Positions 11,901-20,359 of a stretch of DNA of 64,000 bases are shown here, in pieces. Location: the NCBI GenBank assembly GCA_020053355.1, contig JAGVNI010000008.1, positions 1 to 64,000 on the forward strand, given 5' to 3'. The position numbers were made by a program, and so were the translations under genes. The DNA comes from an archaeon (GTDB taxonomy: Archaea; Micrarchaeota; Micrarchaeia; Anstonellales; Bilamarchaeaceae). The notes beneath the pieces were generated by a model. It ran no database searches and was not told the origin of the DNA. It saw nothing but the letters and a program-made list of their open reading frames with translations. Within the stretch, counting starts at the first letter, position 1. Each line of letters opens with the position of its first letter.

Positions 11901-14431
11901 CCTACCAGGCTGAAATCCGGGCTGTCGGCGGAATGCCGCTGACGGTAGGGGCACGCGGACGCCTTGAATGGCGCCCGAGCAGGTACCAGACGAATGCGAT
12001 GGGGATAACGGCGGCTTACAGTGGCATCGACCTGCTTCGCGAGACGCGCGCTGCCGGAATGGATTCGGACCAGATATATGGCCGGATGAACACCGTCCTC
12101 ACAAGCCTGTACGGCTGGTCCGAAGACGAGGCCAGGGACACCGGATGGCTTGCCGCAGGAAGCTACATGTATGCACGCATGGAAGACTGGACGGTCCGCA
12201 ACGCGGACGGCACGTATACGACGACACGCCAGGGACCTGAAGGCACTCCGGAAAACCATTTCGCGAGCGCGATGTTCATGTACTGGGCTCAGCGCCATGG
12301 GATTCTCATGGGTGCGCAGAGGGTACCAGGCTGGAGCAGGATTTATGACAGGATAGACCAGGCTATGAGGGCGGTGCAGCAGAATCCGGCAAACGAAGCG
12401 CAGATACTCTCGCAACTCTCAACAGCATTACGGCAGGACCTCCAGCAGGACATATGGAGGTTCGCGCTCGCTTACGGATATGACGGCGAGAGGGTGAGGA
12501 TTTACACCATTGCCGGCGGCCAGTACGTGAACGATGAGACCGCTTACGGCAACCTCTACGCCCTGGCGCTTTTCGGCAGGCCGACGGCTGCGTTCGTGGA
12601 CATACTCGGCCATGCCTACGGGTATTCGCCGCTGGTCATCAGCGAGGACCCCGCTACGGCAGGCGGCTTCAGCGTGAGAAGGGACAGGCTTAGCCCCTTC
12701 CTCGACCTTTACGGCGGTTTCGGAGTCGTCGACTGGCCGAGCGTGAGCCTGCAAAGGTACCAGAGAGAGGTAACGATTAGCGGCGGCGCAGACATCCCCA
12801 GCGCGCTCCGGGATGCCTATCGCGATATGGGCGGAACGCGCAACCGCTCAAGGCTCATACGGCTTTACGGCGAAAGTTTCGTGACCGCAGTTGAAGCGGG
12901 CAGGGCGGGCCTGGAGTGGATGATAAGGCCTCCGGCGCAGGTAAGGGCAGAGATGCAGACGCGCCTCACGCAGGACGACCCGGTTGTAATGTCTTTCCTG
13001 AACCTGAGAAGGGGCAGGGAAAGCGTAAGGCAGGCCGCGAGCGCAGAGGATGCGGCAGCCTTGATTGACATATACCGGGAACTGAGGAAGACTGCGCCTG
13101 ACCGGCAGAGGCTTGAGACGCAGTATTCGCAACAGCTGGTGGATTTGGTCGAGCGCAACACCACCGACCTCGACTGGGTGCTGCTGCCCCCGGAGAGGAT
13201 GAGGGCGGAATTGACGCGCAGGGCGCAGACCAGCGGCTCCGCAGAGGCGGCGATATCCGAATGCGGGATACCCGCCCCGCCGGCACAGGCTGAGTTGACA
13301 GGGCCCGAGGTCAAGAGGCTCATGGAGCAGAATATGCTTGATGTGCTAGTCGGGGCAAGCGGCGCGCAATCCAGGGCCGGCCTGAGCGCGGAGCGCTATG
13401 ACGTGCTCCTTGGCAGCCACCTCGGAAGCCCCGAGGGCAGAAGGGCGAGGGGCACGACATTCTACGTGCTGCACACGCCCGTAGCCGAGAGGCCGGATGC
13501 GCGGGGCTCGCTGGTGATTGGCGATGAGACAGACCTCGATGAGTGGATGAGGCACGGCCACGAGATAGGGCGGGGCATCTCAAGGCTGGAAGTCGCACAG
13601 TCCGGAAGCGATTATACGTTCACCTTCTCTGGCGACCAGAGGCTTCGCGCGCTCACTGCCTTCAGGCTTGTGGGAGGGATTTCCGTGCCGATAAGGCCGG
13701 CTGACTACGGCAATTTCCGCGTAGGCAACAGCTGGACTGTCGGGGGGCTCGTGCAGGTGCTGCAGGACCACAGGATGGACCTGCTGACAGGCGCGATGTA
13801 CGGAAGGCGCGAATATGGCAACGAGCGCTGGGACCAGTGGACAATTTCGATGTCCGGACGCCTCCAGGGCACGAATACGGCGACTGTCAGCGAGCAGTGG
13901 TACGGATACGTGTTCTTCAATCGGCAAACCAAGCAAATCGTATTCGCCAGCGACGGCGTCTTCACGGACGGCGCCGAGATGCGCTCGGTCTGCGAATCGC
14001 TTGGAGGGGCCGGGTGCACCAACCTGACCGAGCTTTCCAGGACGACCGGCGGCGTGGGCCTGGAGTGGGCTCGCACGGATGTCATGACCGGCGACCGGAT
14101 GAGCTTCCACTTCTTCTTCGAAGGGGGAGCTGAGAGCTACAACCGCTTCGGCGGGGCAGGGACGACGGATGCGGGCGGGTTGTATACTGCCAACCCGAAC
14201 CGCGACAACCAGTTCATTTTCAGGAGCGGCGCGACATTCTCGTACACCCAGCAGGCCCCGAACAGCACGGTTCCGAACATTTACTCGCTGAGCGCCACGG
14301 GCCAGAGCGGCACTTGGCCGATAATACCGGGCGACGTCACGCGGCCTGAATACCTGCAGTCATACGAGACCGCCGTCGGTACTGGCGTGCCCGGCTGGTC
14401 GTTCATGCTGCATGGCAGAATAGCATGGTAA
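5909..14431 (+). CDS. Giant (~2840 aa) secreted repeat protein with barrel-like C-terminus
   Basis: ORF track 5735..14431 begins with TTG; likely start ATG 5909 (MSGPRLRK) followed by a hydrophobic signal-like segment TTLTGLMTLGSVSILNIVSPNIAMTQ. Ends GWSFMLHGRIAW. Confidence 0.85.
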   Translation: MSGPRLRKEGEGGEPEGERSARWRRTRFLSHFNSRWTATTLTGLMTLGSVSILNIVSPNIAMTQPGPEQRRRGRAGAEPEEITRLQQQAIDAAAAFRDYIVGGDPARRQAFWTIYNTPFGGATLHDNSTFMSKLFEELDRVGQDAQVRPVFDAFCASRGRLFGFLWSNPVHFTDFIDTTYNLRTLLSRAPTPDQVRVLVTQVQGSEGRPARADSQVGRIRAAMRATSGLSVEDAVRADFDRANREEALQRYDQGLVDVVWQNMPRQLAVRAAGALRDFILTGDEAKRTLFRGIWDANTSQAFTDAFTAEFRTAIYQNTAAGLAPIAQAYNTAHSGIDPNEFAGMITRLYQAAGRGTVQDVEALRQAEGANVIDPLLRIVAQGMAGRAITLLRDVLETGNQTSRDSFVAILNGRLAVVSNNTVTMPTVENNDVFWTEFTRMYTSEISRNSRLATLVRSFQRNILPIAIRDIYSELARASPDTARLNTDYGPDLVNLVAGNLGTLTWMLRPDADLNAEITRRSRAEDPAAVRINGMRVTFNKASGLREVYAALVQERARARSLEAPDVVTLLEQNYDALSYLGGSPAQVQAEVDRRARARPPDALAAQLKARFPTNAGEALSRAYSAMRDARARRAQLVTTYGQEFVDAVSANLDNLQWVLRPVEEIDREMRTRRTDPFVTRVNSAVGYSVGTLAHGLRDIYTTLGRSSPDRAALVTQYGENVVAYVEANRARLAWLGGDLATVERTLQDPSTDATIRQAQGFLYSYSPVQLVSAIARARSAISRRGLALADATDAYGTVFVGPVVSRQAVATPSISPTAAQPLQAVIESRCQNIIRDMEAIDSQLRWNILEPARVVMREHMERWRRENDAIRLEARQTQDPAALAALEARQQVLINSMMTPSDMRRAVEMAFSMIHLAETGGDMTRAPSLDGVSTTDMDIGTLNRLTTWYNGPGMAGKQPIISDVVSSVLYRADPNLYRFITGVEEPGLASAISRTFASTQRRGADARATLVILYGEPFVALVESQAGNLRILESPSVMQSPTATMQALRMAENELYASIVVRVYRALANPRQGEDRASMVTLFGEAFVRVVETNQAQMIALGTGTPTLEQIRALPAPVKQALFAAYPPAYARSVGALARTFRRQDDFIFRGMGTVYSVLRERPQSSAPADRRTAFDQRVRELYATYGEQFVRTIDANMAQLDFLQSPTSSTRDLARLTPEVRERLNVTFESGPAVGRANFMPNFMRVATQLPRVFTQLRGALAFNNPTDTLSTTFANAIQYYRDQFGTNDYLFNQYINIDLLSRNIQRLARQYSISLPAYIMDGIETPEELSRFLASDTGREFIAEGRRQYERVEQQYLLGRADLPATSPLRLSGDLSDSSVSDLRNRLSILDALYLGLALPSISGTDSAFSRAAATATFNSMLIISNRDPYLVGPFLLQVLPAIIAVAQDERTIVAALETFNSIFAQRYESGTREIAYSTALNRRYFLEVFARIGQQLPEVTSTYDHNRLEDELRLVPEPRADEGYLSPLLYRYRPGFWQGDGLEPLPTMYGQQGSPIRLLPTPTMPTSPFLPVPGGFTLNSGASGLFSSMYDQLRPPAARMFRQRVPQRFRIGALGASTIIRRINQLFGPMPVDYNDYWLSGFGETGGFYSHEERGPTSRDRGGAAAVGGGRTISGGTRGSARWTREQAETAGTATAGQPTQSNSTTTDTVDVAASSVRLPMPMSGPVPLPLFGLIPYNMFGMQDGTGIHRARQEFHYENASSETRTTTPGTGGQPGTTTVTDQQTAGRTRGLLDTYQRIARESQTDMLLFVSGEHVPELTGPGGTSGQEGQDRLKSRLYFVTRTGDIYQLAYGLDTRAQLLNYLYAGANTQQALASARTVGRQMLTGDSAAGGFDGSAVGFTLPRAGGDSFSALALGQLVRSMSTMDPVHAEQAVGMAVTNLLSDRRQRDIYAAFYRGAEMVTVDPQNRAHISDSRFAEGTGELMWRRMRIDPMAYQAEIRAVGGMPLTVGARGRLEWRPSRYQTNAMGITAAYSGIDLLRETRAAGMDSDQIYGRMNTVLTSLYGWSEDEARDTGWLAAGSYMYARMEDWTVRNADGTYTTTRQGPEGTPENHFASAMFMYWAQRHGILMGAQRVPGWSRIYDRIDQAMRAVQQNPANEAQILSQLSTALRQDLQQDIWRFALAYGYDGERVRIYTIAGGQYVNDETAYGNLYALALFGRPTAAFVDILGHAYGYSPLVISEDPATAGGFSVRRDRLSPFLDLYGGFGVVDWPSVSLQRYQREVTISGGADIPSALRDAYRDMGGTRNRSRLIRLYGESFVTAVEAGRAGLEWMIRPPAQVRAEMQTRLTQDDPVVMSFLNLRRGRESVRQAASAEDAAALIDIYRELRKTAPDRQRLETQYSQQLVDLVERNTTDLDWVLLPPERMRAELTRRAQTSGSAEAAISECGIPAPPAQAELTGPEVKRLMEQNMLDVLVGASGAQSRAGLSAERYDVLLGSHLGSPEGRRARGTTFYVLHTPVAERPDARGSLVIGDETDLDEWMRHGHEIGRGISRLEVAQSGSDYTFTFSGDQRLRALTAFRLVGGISVPIRPADYGNFRVGNSWTVGGLVQVLQDHRMDLLTGAMYGRREYGNERWDQWTISMSGRLQGTNTATVSEQWYGYVFFNRQTKQIVFASDGVFTDGAEMRSVCESLGGAGCTNLTELSRTTGGVGLEWARTDVMTGDRMSFHFFFEGGAESYNRFGGAGTTDAGGLYTANPNRDNQFIFRSGATFSYTQQAPNSTVPNIYSLSATGQSGTWPIIPGDVTRPEYLQSYETAVGTGVPGWSFMLHGRIAW
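7309..9570 (+). repeat. Protein-level repeats ([L]xxxYxxLxxxxxDRxxLxxxYGexFVxxVexNxxxLxWL), about 7 divergent copies
   Basis: e.g. LRDIYTTLGRSSPDRAALVTQYGENVVAYVEANRARLAWL; LSRAYSAMRDARARRAQLVTTYGQEFVDAVSANLDNLQWV; VYRALANPRQGEDRASMVTLFGEAFVRVVETNQAQMIAL. Confidence 0.75.
12805..13230 (+). repeat. Two further copies of the YGExFV protein repeat
   Basis: LRDAYRDMGGTRNRSRLIRLYGESFVTAVEAGRAGLEWM and LIDIYRELRKTAPDRQRLETQYSQQLVDLVERNTTDLDWV. Confidence 0.75.
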
Positions 14432-14470
14432 TTTTTCCAGAATTTTTTTTTAATTATTTTTTTATTCCTA
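14430..14470 (+). terminator. Poly-T tract, archaeal-type terminator
   Basis: AATTTTTCCAGAATTTTTTTTTAATTATTTTTTTATTCC directly after the stop of giant gene 2. Confidence 0.6.
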
Positions 14471-14547
14471 TTCCAGCGGCAGCTCCCGGCGCAGATGCTG
14501 GGGAGTAGAAAAATTTAATAGGAAGAGGTTGAAAAAGGAAGGAACGG

Positions 14548-14973
14548 TTATTTCTTCTTGATTGGCTTGTCCTTTGCCGCGATTTTCGCCTCGGTGGCAA
14601 TCAGGGGCGGCATGAACGGGGGCAGCAGGTTGAAGGGCCGGAGCAGGAAGATGCTGTTCATCCCGGCATTGGCGTTTATCATGTTGATTGCCGTCGCGCC
14701 GAACTCCATCGGGACGATTTTGGCCTTCTTGTATTCGACCAGCATCCTTTTCAGGTTGTCAGGCGTGTCCCTGCAGTAGGCCTCGCCCATAATCCGGAGG
14801 GAGCCGATGTCCGGCTTGTAGTCGACGGCATAGGTGAACTCGAGTATTACCCCGTCCGGAGTCTTCTGCGTGATTTTATCCACATTGACGTTGACGTCGA
14901 CGCTCGCAGGCACGCCGTCCTTGGCCTTCTTCACTTCCCCGCCTCTGAAAGTTAAGCCCATGACTTCAAGCAT
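14548..14973 (-). CDS. Small protein, paralog of 5180..5584, possibly SecB-like
   Basis: 141 aa; FTYAVDYKPDIGSLRIMGEAYCRD...LKRMLVEYKKAKIVPMEFGATAINMINAN...FNLLPPFMPP. Confidence 0.7.
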   Translation of the reverse strand: MLEVMGLTFRGGEVKKAKDGVPASVDVNVNVDKITQKTPDGVILEFTYAVDYKPDIGSLRIMGEAYCRDTPDNLKRMLVEYKKAKIVPMEFGATAINMINANAGMNSIFLLRPFNLLPPFMPPLIATEAKIAAKDKPIKKK

Positions 14974-15012
14974 ATTTATCCCGATGGATAGAATCAGGCA
15001 TCTAATAAAAAG

Positions 15013-15591
15013 CTATCCCCGGCCGGAATCCGCAAACCGCTTCCCCCGCCCGCACGGCACGACCTTCAGCTTGCCGCCGAAATCGAAACCCGAATCCCCC
15101 CCGCCGGCACCAAGCTCCCGCCCGCCCATAATCCGGTCAAGGGTGATTGCCAATGCCGCGACTTCGCTGTGCGGCTGGTTCGTCACGGAAGCATTGTAGT
15201 CGGCAAGGGCGTAAATCTCGCCCGGGACCTGCTCGCTCCCGACGATTATGAGGAGCTTTTCGCGCCCTTTGATTTCCGGGACGACGTCCTGCACCGGAAG
15301 GCCGTACATGGTCAGATGGATGATGGCAAAGCCGTCCCGCTTGCGGGATTTTATGAACGAGACCGCGCTTTTCTCATATGAAACCGAGAACCCGGAACCC
15401 GCCTGCGTCCTGCCGCCCCAGTTCTCGCAAATTTTCGAAACGCTCAACTCGAAACCCGCGTCATGCTGGCCGGTGTATGCTATGGATGCGGCTCCGAAAG
15501 CCCTTGCCACCAAGGCGACGTGAGTGGAGATTCGCTCATCGCGCGGAAGGCGGTGCGAAAGGCGGAGGACTTCGATGTGCATCGCGGCCAT
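15013..15591 (-). CDS. tRNA (cytidine(56)-2'-O)-methyltransferase (aTrm56)
   Basis: EVLRLSHRLPRDERISTHVALVARAFGA ... IIHLTMYG ... LLIIVGSEQVPGEIYALADYNASVTNQPHSEVAALAITLDRI: recognisable aTrm56 motifs. Confidence 0.9.
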   Translation of the reverse strand: MAAMHIEVLRLSHRLPRDERISTHVALVARAFGAASIAYTGQHDAGFELSVSKICENWGGRTQAGSGFSVSYEKSAVSFIKSRKRDGFAIIHLTMYGLPVQDVVPEIKGREKLLIIVGSEQVPGEIYALADYNASVTNQPHSEVAALAITLDRIMGGRELGAGGGDSGFDFGGKLKVVPCGRGKRFADSGRG

Positions 15592-15645
15592 GCATTGAAT
15601 GATCCGGAATAGGATTTAAATCCAAGCGCGCGAAGCCTTTAGCGC

Positions 15646-16635
15646 ATGGACATAATCGAACTTAGCGGCCTCACGAAGAAATTCGGCCCCCTCGTAGCCG
15701 TGGACAGCGTTTCGCTCAAAATACGGGAGGGGGAGATTTTCGGCCTTCTCGGGCCGAACGGGGCGGGGAAGACCACGGCAATCTCCATGCTTGTGACCAT
15801 GAAGAAGCCGACGTCAGGAAGCGCCTGCGTGAACGGGTTCGACATCGTGAAAGAGCCTGACGGCGTGCGCAGAAGCATCGGAATAGTCTTCCAGGACCCG
15901 TCGCTCGATGAGGAGCTGACCGCCTATGAGAATTTGGAACTGCATGCGGCCATGTATGGCATCGAGCGCAAGGACCGCCGCGACCGGATACTCGAAGTAG
16001 TGCGGATTGTCGAACTGGAAGACCGCATCAACGACATAGTGAAGACGTTCTCAGGCGGGATGCGGAGGAGGCTTGAAATCGCACGCGGGCTCCTGCACTA
16101 CCCGAAAATCCTTTTCCTGGACGAGCCGACAATAGGCCTGGACCCCCAGACCAGGAAGCACGTCTGGGATTACATCAAGACGCTGAAAGTAGAGCATGGG
16201 ATCACGATTGTCATGACGACGCATTACATGGAGGAGGCTGATTCGCTCTGCGACCGGGTCGCCATCATAGACAACGGAAAAATCATCGCGCTGGATACGC
16301 CGGATGCGCTCAAGGACTCGCTCGGCGGGGACATCATAATCGTGCGGACTCCGGAACCCAGGAAAATCGAGGAGGCTGTCAAGGGAATCGCCAGGAAGAC
16401 GAAAATCGACGATGGCTCAATCAGCCTGAGCGTGGCGCAGGCGGATAAGAAAATCCTGAAAATAATGGACATAGCGCGCGAGAGGAAAATCGAGGTGCAG
16501 GCAATCAGCATGCACAAGCCCACCCTCGACGACGTTTTCCTGCATTACACGGGCCGCAACATCAGGGAAGAGGCGGTGAGCGGCAAGGACGCGATGCGCA
16601 TCCGGCACAATGCCTGGGCAGGGGGGAGAAGATGA
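15646..16635 (+). CDS. ABC transporter ATP-binding protein (DrrA/ABC-2 type)
   Basis: Walker A GPNGAGKTT, signature FSGGMRRRLEIARGL, Walker B ILFLDEPTIGLDPQ. Confidence 0.95.
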   Translation: MDIIELSGLTKKFGPLVAVDSVSLKIREGEIFGLLGPNGAGKTTAISMLVTMKKPTSGSACVNGFDIVKEPDGVRRSIGIVFQDPSLDEELTAYENLELHAAMYGIERKDRRDRILEVVRIVELEDRINDIVKTFSGGMRRRLEIARGLLHYPKILFLDEPTIGLDPQTRKHVWDYIKTLKVEHGITIVMTTHYMEEADSLCDRVAIIDNGKIIALDTPDALKDSLGGDIIIVRTPEPRKIEEAVKGIARKTKIDDGSISLSVAQADKKILKIMDIARERKIEVQAISMHKPTLDDVFLHYTGRNIREEAVSGKDAMRIRHNAWAGGRR

Positions 16636-17390
16636 ACCACGAGCTCACCGCGCTGTATTTCATGTGGAAACGCGAACTGATCCGGTTCACCCGCTCGAAA
16701 AGCAGGGTGGTTGGCAGCCTCGCCATGCCGTTTTTCTTCATGGCGATTCTGGGGACCAGCATGAACGGGATTGGCAGCCTCCCGGCCGGCGATGGCAACT
16801 ATCTGGAATTCATCATGCCCGGCATCCTCGCGATGGTTTTGCTTTTCGGTTCTGTTTTCACAGGTGTGATAGTCATCATGGACAGGCAGTTCGGATTCCT
16901 GAAGGAGACGCTTGTGGCGCCCGTTTCTCGGACATGCATAGTCCTTGGGAAGTCGCTCGGCGGGGCGACTACTGCGGTCCTCCAGGGGCTCATGATGATG
17001 GGGCTCGCGGTCGCCCTCGGCGCGAGCGTCGATTTGGCAGGCCTTCCGGTTGTGATAGCCCTCATGGCACTGATTTCGATGGCGTTTGTTGCGCTCGGCG
17101 TGGCAATCGGCTCCGTGCTTGAAGACATGCATGGGTTCCAGCTCATTATGAATTTCCTCGTGATGCCGATGTTCTTCTTGTCCGGGGCGCTTTTCCCGCT
17201 GAGTTCGGCCCCTGAAATCGTGAGGATGGTGTCATATATCGACCCGCTCACCTACGCCGTCGAGGCCATGAGGTTCTTCCTTGTCGGGCATTCGACCATG
17301 CCGATTGAAATCAGCCTCGGCGTCCTTGTATTGTTCTTCGCGGCCACCACCACCATATCCACGTATCTTTTCAACCGGATAGAGAGCTAG
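16632..17390 (+). CDS. ABC-2 type transporter permease
   Basis: 4-nt overlap with ATPase gene; multiple hydrophobic segments; ABC-2 family layout. Confidence 0.9.
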   Translation: MNHELTALYFMWKRELIRFTRSKSRVVGSLAMPFFFMAILGTSMNGIGSLPAGDGNYLEFIMPGILAMVLLFGSVFTGVIVIMDRQFGFLKETLVAPVSRTCIVLGKSLGGATTAVLQGLMMMGLAVALGASVDLAGLPVVIALMALISMAFVALGVAIGSVLEDMHGFQLIMNFLVMPMFFLSGALFPLSSAPEIVRMVSYIDPLTYAVEAMRFFLVGHSTMPIEISLGVLVLFFAATTTISTYLFNRIES

Positions 17391-17436
17391 GGCGGGACAC
17401 CCATTCATTAAAAATCCCTAAAGGGAATTGGATGTC

Positions 17437-18786
17437 ATGGCACGCTACTTCGGCACTAACGGAGTCCGGGGCAGGATTGATGAATTGACCCCCGACCTTG
17501 CCCGCAGCCTCTCGCAGGCGACAGGGTGCTATTTCAAATGCGGTAAAATACTCCTCGCGCGCGACTGCAGGCTGACCGGGGGGATTTTGCGCGCCTCGGT
17601 GGTTTCGGGACTCGTATCCTCCGGATGCGAGGTGGTGGATATCGGCATAGCGAGCTCTCCGACAGCAGAGTTCATGGTGAAGAGGCTCGGAGCGGACGGC
17701 TGCATCATCATCACCGCATCCCACAATCCGCCGGAATGGAACGGGCTGAAAGCCGTGGACGGGAAGGGCGTCGCGGTATCGAAAGAGAGGGGCGAAGATA
17801 TCGAAAAACTGCTTGGGGAACCCGCATCTGGGGGCAAGGAAGGCAGGGTTACGCAGTATGACAGCGCCACTGCGGAACACATAGAGGAGATAATGAGGCA
17901 CATCAGTGCTGATGGGATAAAGAAGAAAAAACCGAAAATCGTGATTGACTGCGGGAATGGCACTGCCGCGCTTATAGCACCAAAACTTCTCAAGGGCCTT
18001 GGATGCGAAATATTAAGCCTCAATTCGCATATGGACGGACGGTTCCCGGGAAGGCCGTCCGAACCGACCGAAGCGAATGTGAAGGACTTGATTGCGCTTG
18101 TGAAATCCTCGAACTCCGATGCCGGAATCGCCTGGGACGGAGACGGGGACCGCGTGATATTCGTCGATGAGTCGGGCGGATACGTCATCGGGGACAAGGT
18201 TTATGCGCTCTCGATTCTGTGGAAAGCGGCAAAACTCAAAACCCGAAACTCGAAACCCGCCGGCGATGTCGTTACGACCGTCGCCACAAGCAAGGCCGTG
18301 GAAGACGTCGCTGCAAAACTCGGCCTCAAAACCCGATATACTGCTATCGGCGCCCCATACCTGTCTGAAGAGGTCGCGAAGGGCGGGGCGTTCATGGGCG
18401 GGGAAGAGGTCGGCGGCGTGATATGGCCGGAATCCTCGCTTGCCAAGGACGGGTTCCTTACAGCGGCGAAGCTCGCCGAGGCGCTCTGCGTCAAGCCGCT
18501 TTCAGCATGGCTCATGGATGTCCCGACCTACTTCAACGTCAAAACCAAACTCGATGCAAACCCGAAAGCCAAGAAGGAGATTGTCGCCCGCGTCCTGGCG
18601 CATGCGAAGGCAAAGAAGCTCGCTTACATCACGGTCGATGGCGTCCGGATAAACTTCAAGGATTCCTGGGTGATAGTCCGGGCTTCTGGGACAGAGAATT
18701 ATGTCCGGATTTTCGCCGAGGCGAAGAGCCAGGCGGAAGCCAAGCGCCTGGTCCAGGAATTTGAGAAGATAGCAAAAGGCAATTGA
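17437..18786 (+). CDS. glmM: Phosphoglucosamine mutase/phosphomannomutase family
   Basis: MARYFGTNGVRGRI, TASHNPPEWNG, DGDGDR, RASGTENYVRIFAEA. Confidence 0.9.
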   Translation: MARYFGTNGVRGRIDELTPDLARSLSQATGCYFKCGKILLARDCRLTGGILRASVVSGLVSSGCEVVDIGIASSPTAEFMVKRLGADGCIIITASHNPPEWNGLKAVDGKGVAVSKERGEDIEKLLGEPASGGKEGRVTQYDSATAEHIEEIMRHISADGIKKKKPKIVIDCGNGTAALIAPKLLKGLGCEILSLNSHMDGRFPGRPSEPTEANVKDLIALVKSSNSDAGIAWDGDGDRVIFVDESGGYVIGDKVYALSILWKAAKLKTRNSKPAGDVVTTVATSKAVEDVAAKLGLKTRYTAIGAPYLSEEVAKGGAFMGGEEVGGVIWPESSLAKDGFLTAAKLAEALCVKPLSAWLMDVPTYFNVKTKLDANPKAKKEIVARVLAHAKAKKLAYITVDGVRINFKDSWVIVRASGTENYVRIFAEAKSQAEAKRLVQEFEKIAKGN

Positions 18787-18812
18787 TGCAGGATATTCTT
18801 GGGGGAGGAGAA

Positions 18813-19583
18813 TCAACCACCATTCGACTCGACCACCACCCCAACCGCAGCGGACGGCGCATAGCCGAGATTGACGAGCCGCCTGCCGTTGAAGAGCCAG
18901 CCGATGTGGCCGCGGGCAACAAGGCTCACTAGTTTTTTAGCTCTTGATAGTTCATTGGCTTGGCTGCCAACAACATCCGGGGCAGGTTCACCAAAGGGAA
19001 TGCCGAATTGCGCGTCTGCCTGATACCAGCCGCCTTGAGCAGGAAACCGTTCAATCAGCGACACGTGTGCCGCCCTTACAATCCGGTCGCTTCCATCAGT
19101 TTCAAGCCGAAAGTGAGGATGGTTGACAACGAGGATTGAGTCTTTCTTGTCGAGATGCTCTTCCGGGATTGGAAAGAGATAGCGGATTTTTGTTTCTATG
19201 TCAACATAAACAATCGCATGGCTTTTGAGTGCACCGCTCCATTCTCCAGCTTCCCTGAAAGTCCTACCCGGCTCAATGTAGCCGGCCATCGTGCCGGTCC
19301 AGCATGGAAGTGCATCTTTGATGGCTACCCACCCTTCGCTAGCCAGAATCGAATCGATAGCTTTGTTGGATGCGATTACGACGCCGGCTTCGTCTGCCCG
19401 CCGTATCGCTTCCTCCATGGGAACTCCAGGGGAGCTTGGAATGAAAACGGAAAGCGAATTCGGCCTGTTGAGGGGTTCGGCCTGCTTCTTGAGCATCGGG
19501 CTAAGGTCGCCATTGGCAACCGCTCCCTGTATGGCATCGCGCCTTCCTTTGTCGAACAATGCGTTGTATTGCATGGGAATCAC
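18813..19583 (-). CDS. Tagged operon protein, family A (unknown function), copy 3
   Basis: MIPMQYNALFDKGRRDAIQGAVANGD tag plus IERPFAQ/CWTGTMAGY/GRTFREAGEW/HAIVYVD/YLFPIPEEHLDKKDSILVVNHP blocks shared with two paralogs. Confidence 0.85.
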   Translation of the reverse strand: MIPMQYNALFDKGRRDAIQGAVANGDLSPMLKKQAEPLNRPNSLSVFIPSSPGVPMEEAIRRADEAGVVIASNKAIDSILASEGWVAIKDALPCWTGTMAGYIEPGRTFREAGEWSGALKSHAIVYVDIETKIRYLFPIPEEHLDKKDSILVVNHPHFRLETDGSDRIVRAAHVSLIERFPAQGGWYQADAQFGIPFGEPAPDVVGSQANELSRAKKLVSLVARGHIGWLFNGRRLVNLGYAPSAAVGVVVESNGG

Positions 19584-20359
19584 TTCTCTGCCTCTTGCCG
19601 GTCCACGGCCACCCCATGACAGTTGGACGCTATGGCGCAGAGTATGATGACAAACCGCAGGTAGTGGAAGTCGTCGTCACAAGAGCCGCGGGTTGCAAGG
19701 CCTACCCATTTTTCTCCCCTAAACAATAATTTGGGAATGCCACCAAGACACGAAGCAGGTGCATCATACGGAATGCCGAATTGCGGGTCGGCCTGATAGC
19801 GGCCGTCTTGAGCAGGAAACCGTTCAATCAGCGACACTTGTGCCGCCCTTACAATCCGGTCGTTTCCATTGGTTTCAAGTGAGAAGAGAGGATGGTTGAC
19901 TACAAGGATGGAATCTTTCTTGTCAAGGTGCTCTTCCGGAATTGGAAGGAGATAGCGGATTTTTGTCTCGTCATCAACGTAAACAATCGCATGGCTTTTG
20001 AGTGTATCGCTCCATTCTCCTGCTTCCCTGAATGTTCTACCCTGCTCAACGTAGCCGGCCATTGTCCCGGTCCAGCAAGGAAACACACTCTTGATGCTTT
20101 CCACTTGGTCGCTGTATAGCACCGAATCGATTACTTTGTTCGATGCGATTACGACGCCGGCTTCATCTGCCTGCCGTATCGCTTCCTCCATGGGAACGCC
20201 GGGGGATTTTGGAATGAAAACGGAGAGCGGATTGGGAGTGTCGAAGGGTTCGGCCCGCTTCTTGAGGACTGGGCCGAGGTCCCTGCTAGCAACCGCTCCC
20301 CTTATCGCATCGCGCCTTCCTTTGTCGAATAATGCCGAGACATGCATGGTGGCCATCAC
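19580..20359 (-). CDS. Tagged operon protein, family A (unknown function), copy 2
   Basis: Closely similar to 18813..19583; 4-nt overlap with its neighbours. Confidence 0.85.
   Translation of the reverse strand: MMATMHVSALFDKGRRDAIRGAVASRDLGPVLKKRAEPFDTPNPLSVFIPKSPGVPMEEAIRQADEAGVVIASNKVIDSVLYSDQVESIKSVFPCWTGTMAGYVEQGRTFREAGEWSDTLKSHAIVYVDDETKIRYLLPIPEEHLDKKDSILVVNHPLFSLETNGNDRIVRAAQVSLIERFPAQDGRYQADPQFGIPYDAPASCLGGIPKLLFRGEKWVGLATRGSCDDDFHYLRFVIILCAIASNCHGVAVDRQEAEK

Noticed and set aside
11423-12415. 330-aa minus-strand ORF opposite giant gene 2
   Set aside because: Antisense of a clear repeat-protein gene; no domain and biased composition.
183-14431. Giant genes as bacterial contamination
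   Set aside because: Continuous with archaeal genes (aTrm56 and others follow), same GC and style; cannot be fully excluded without read coverage.
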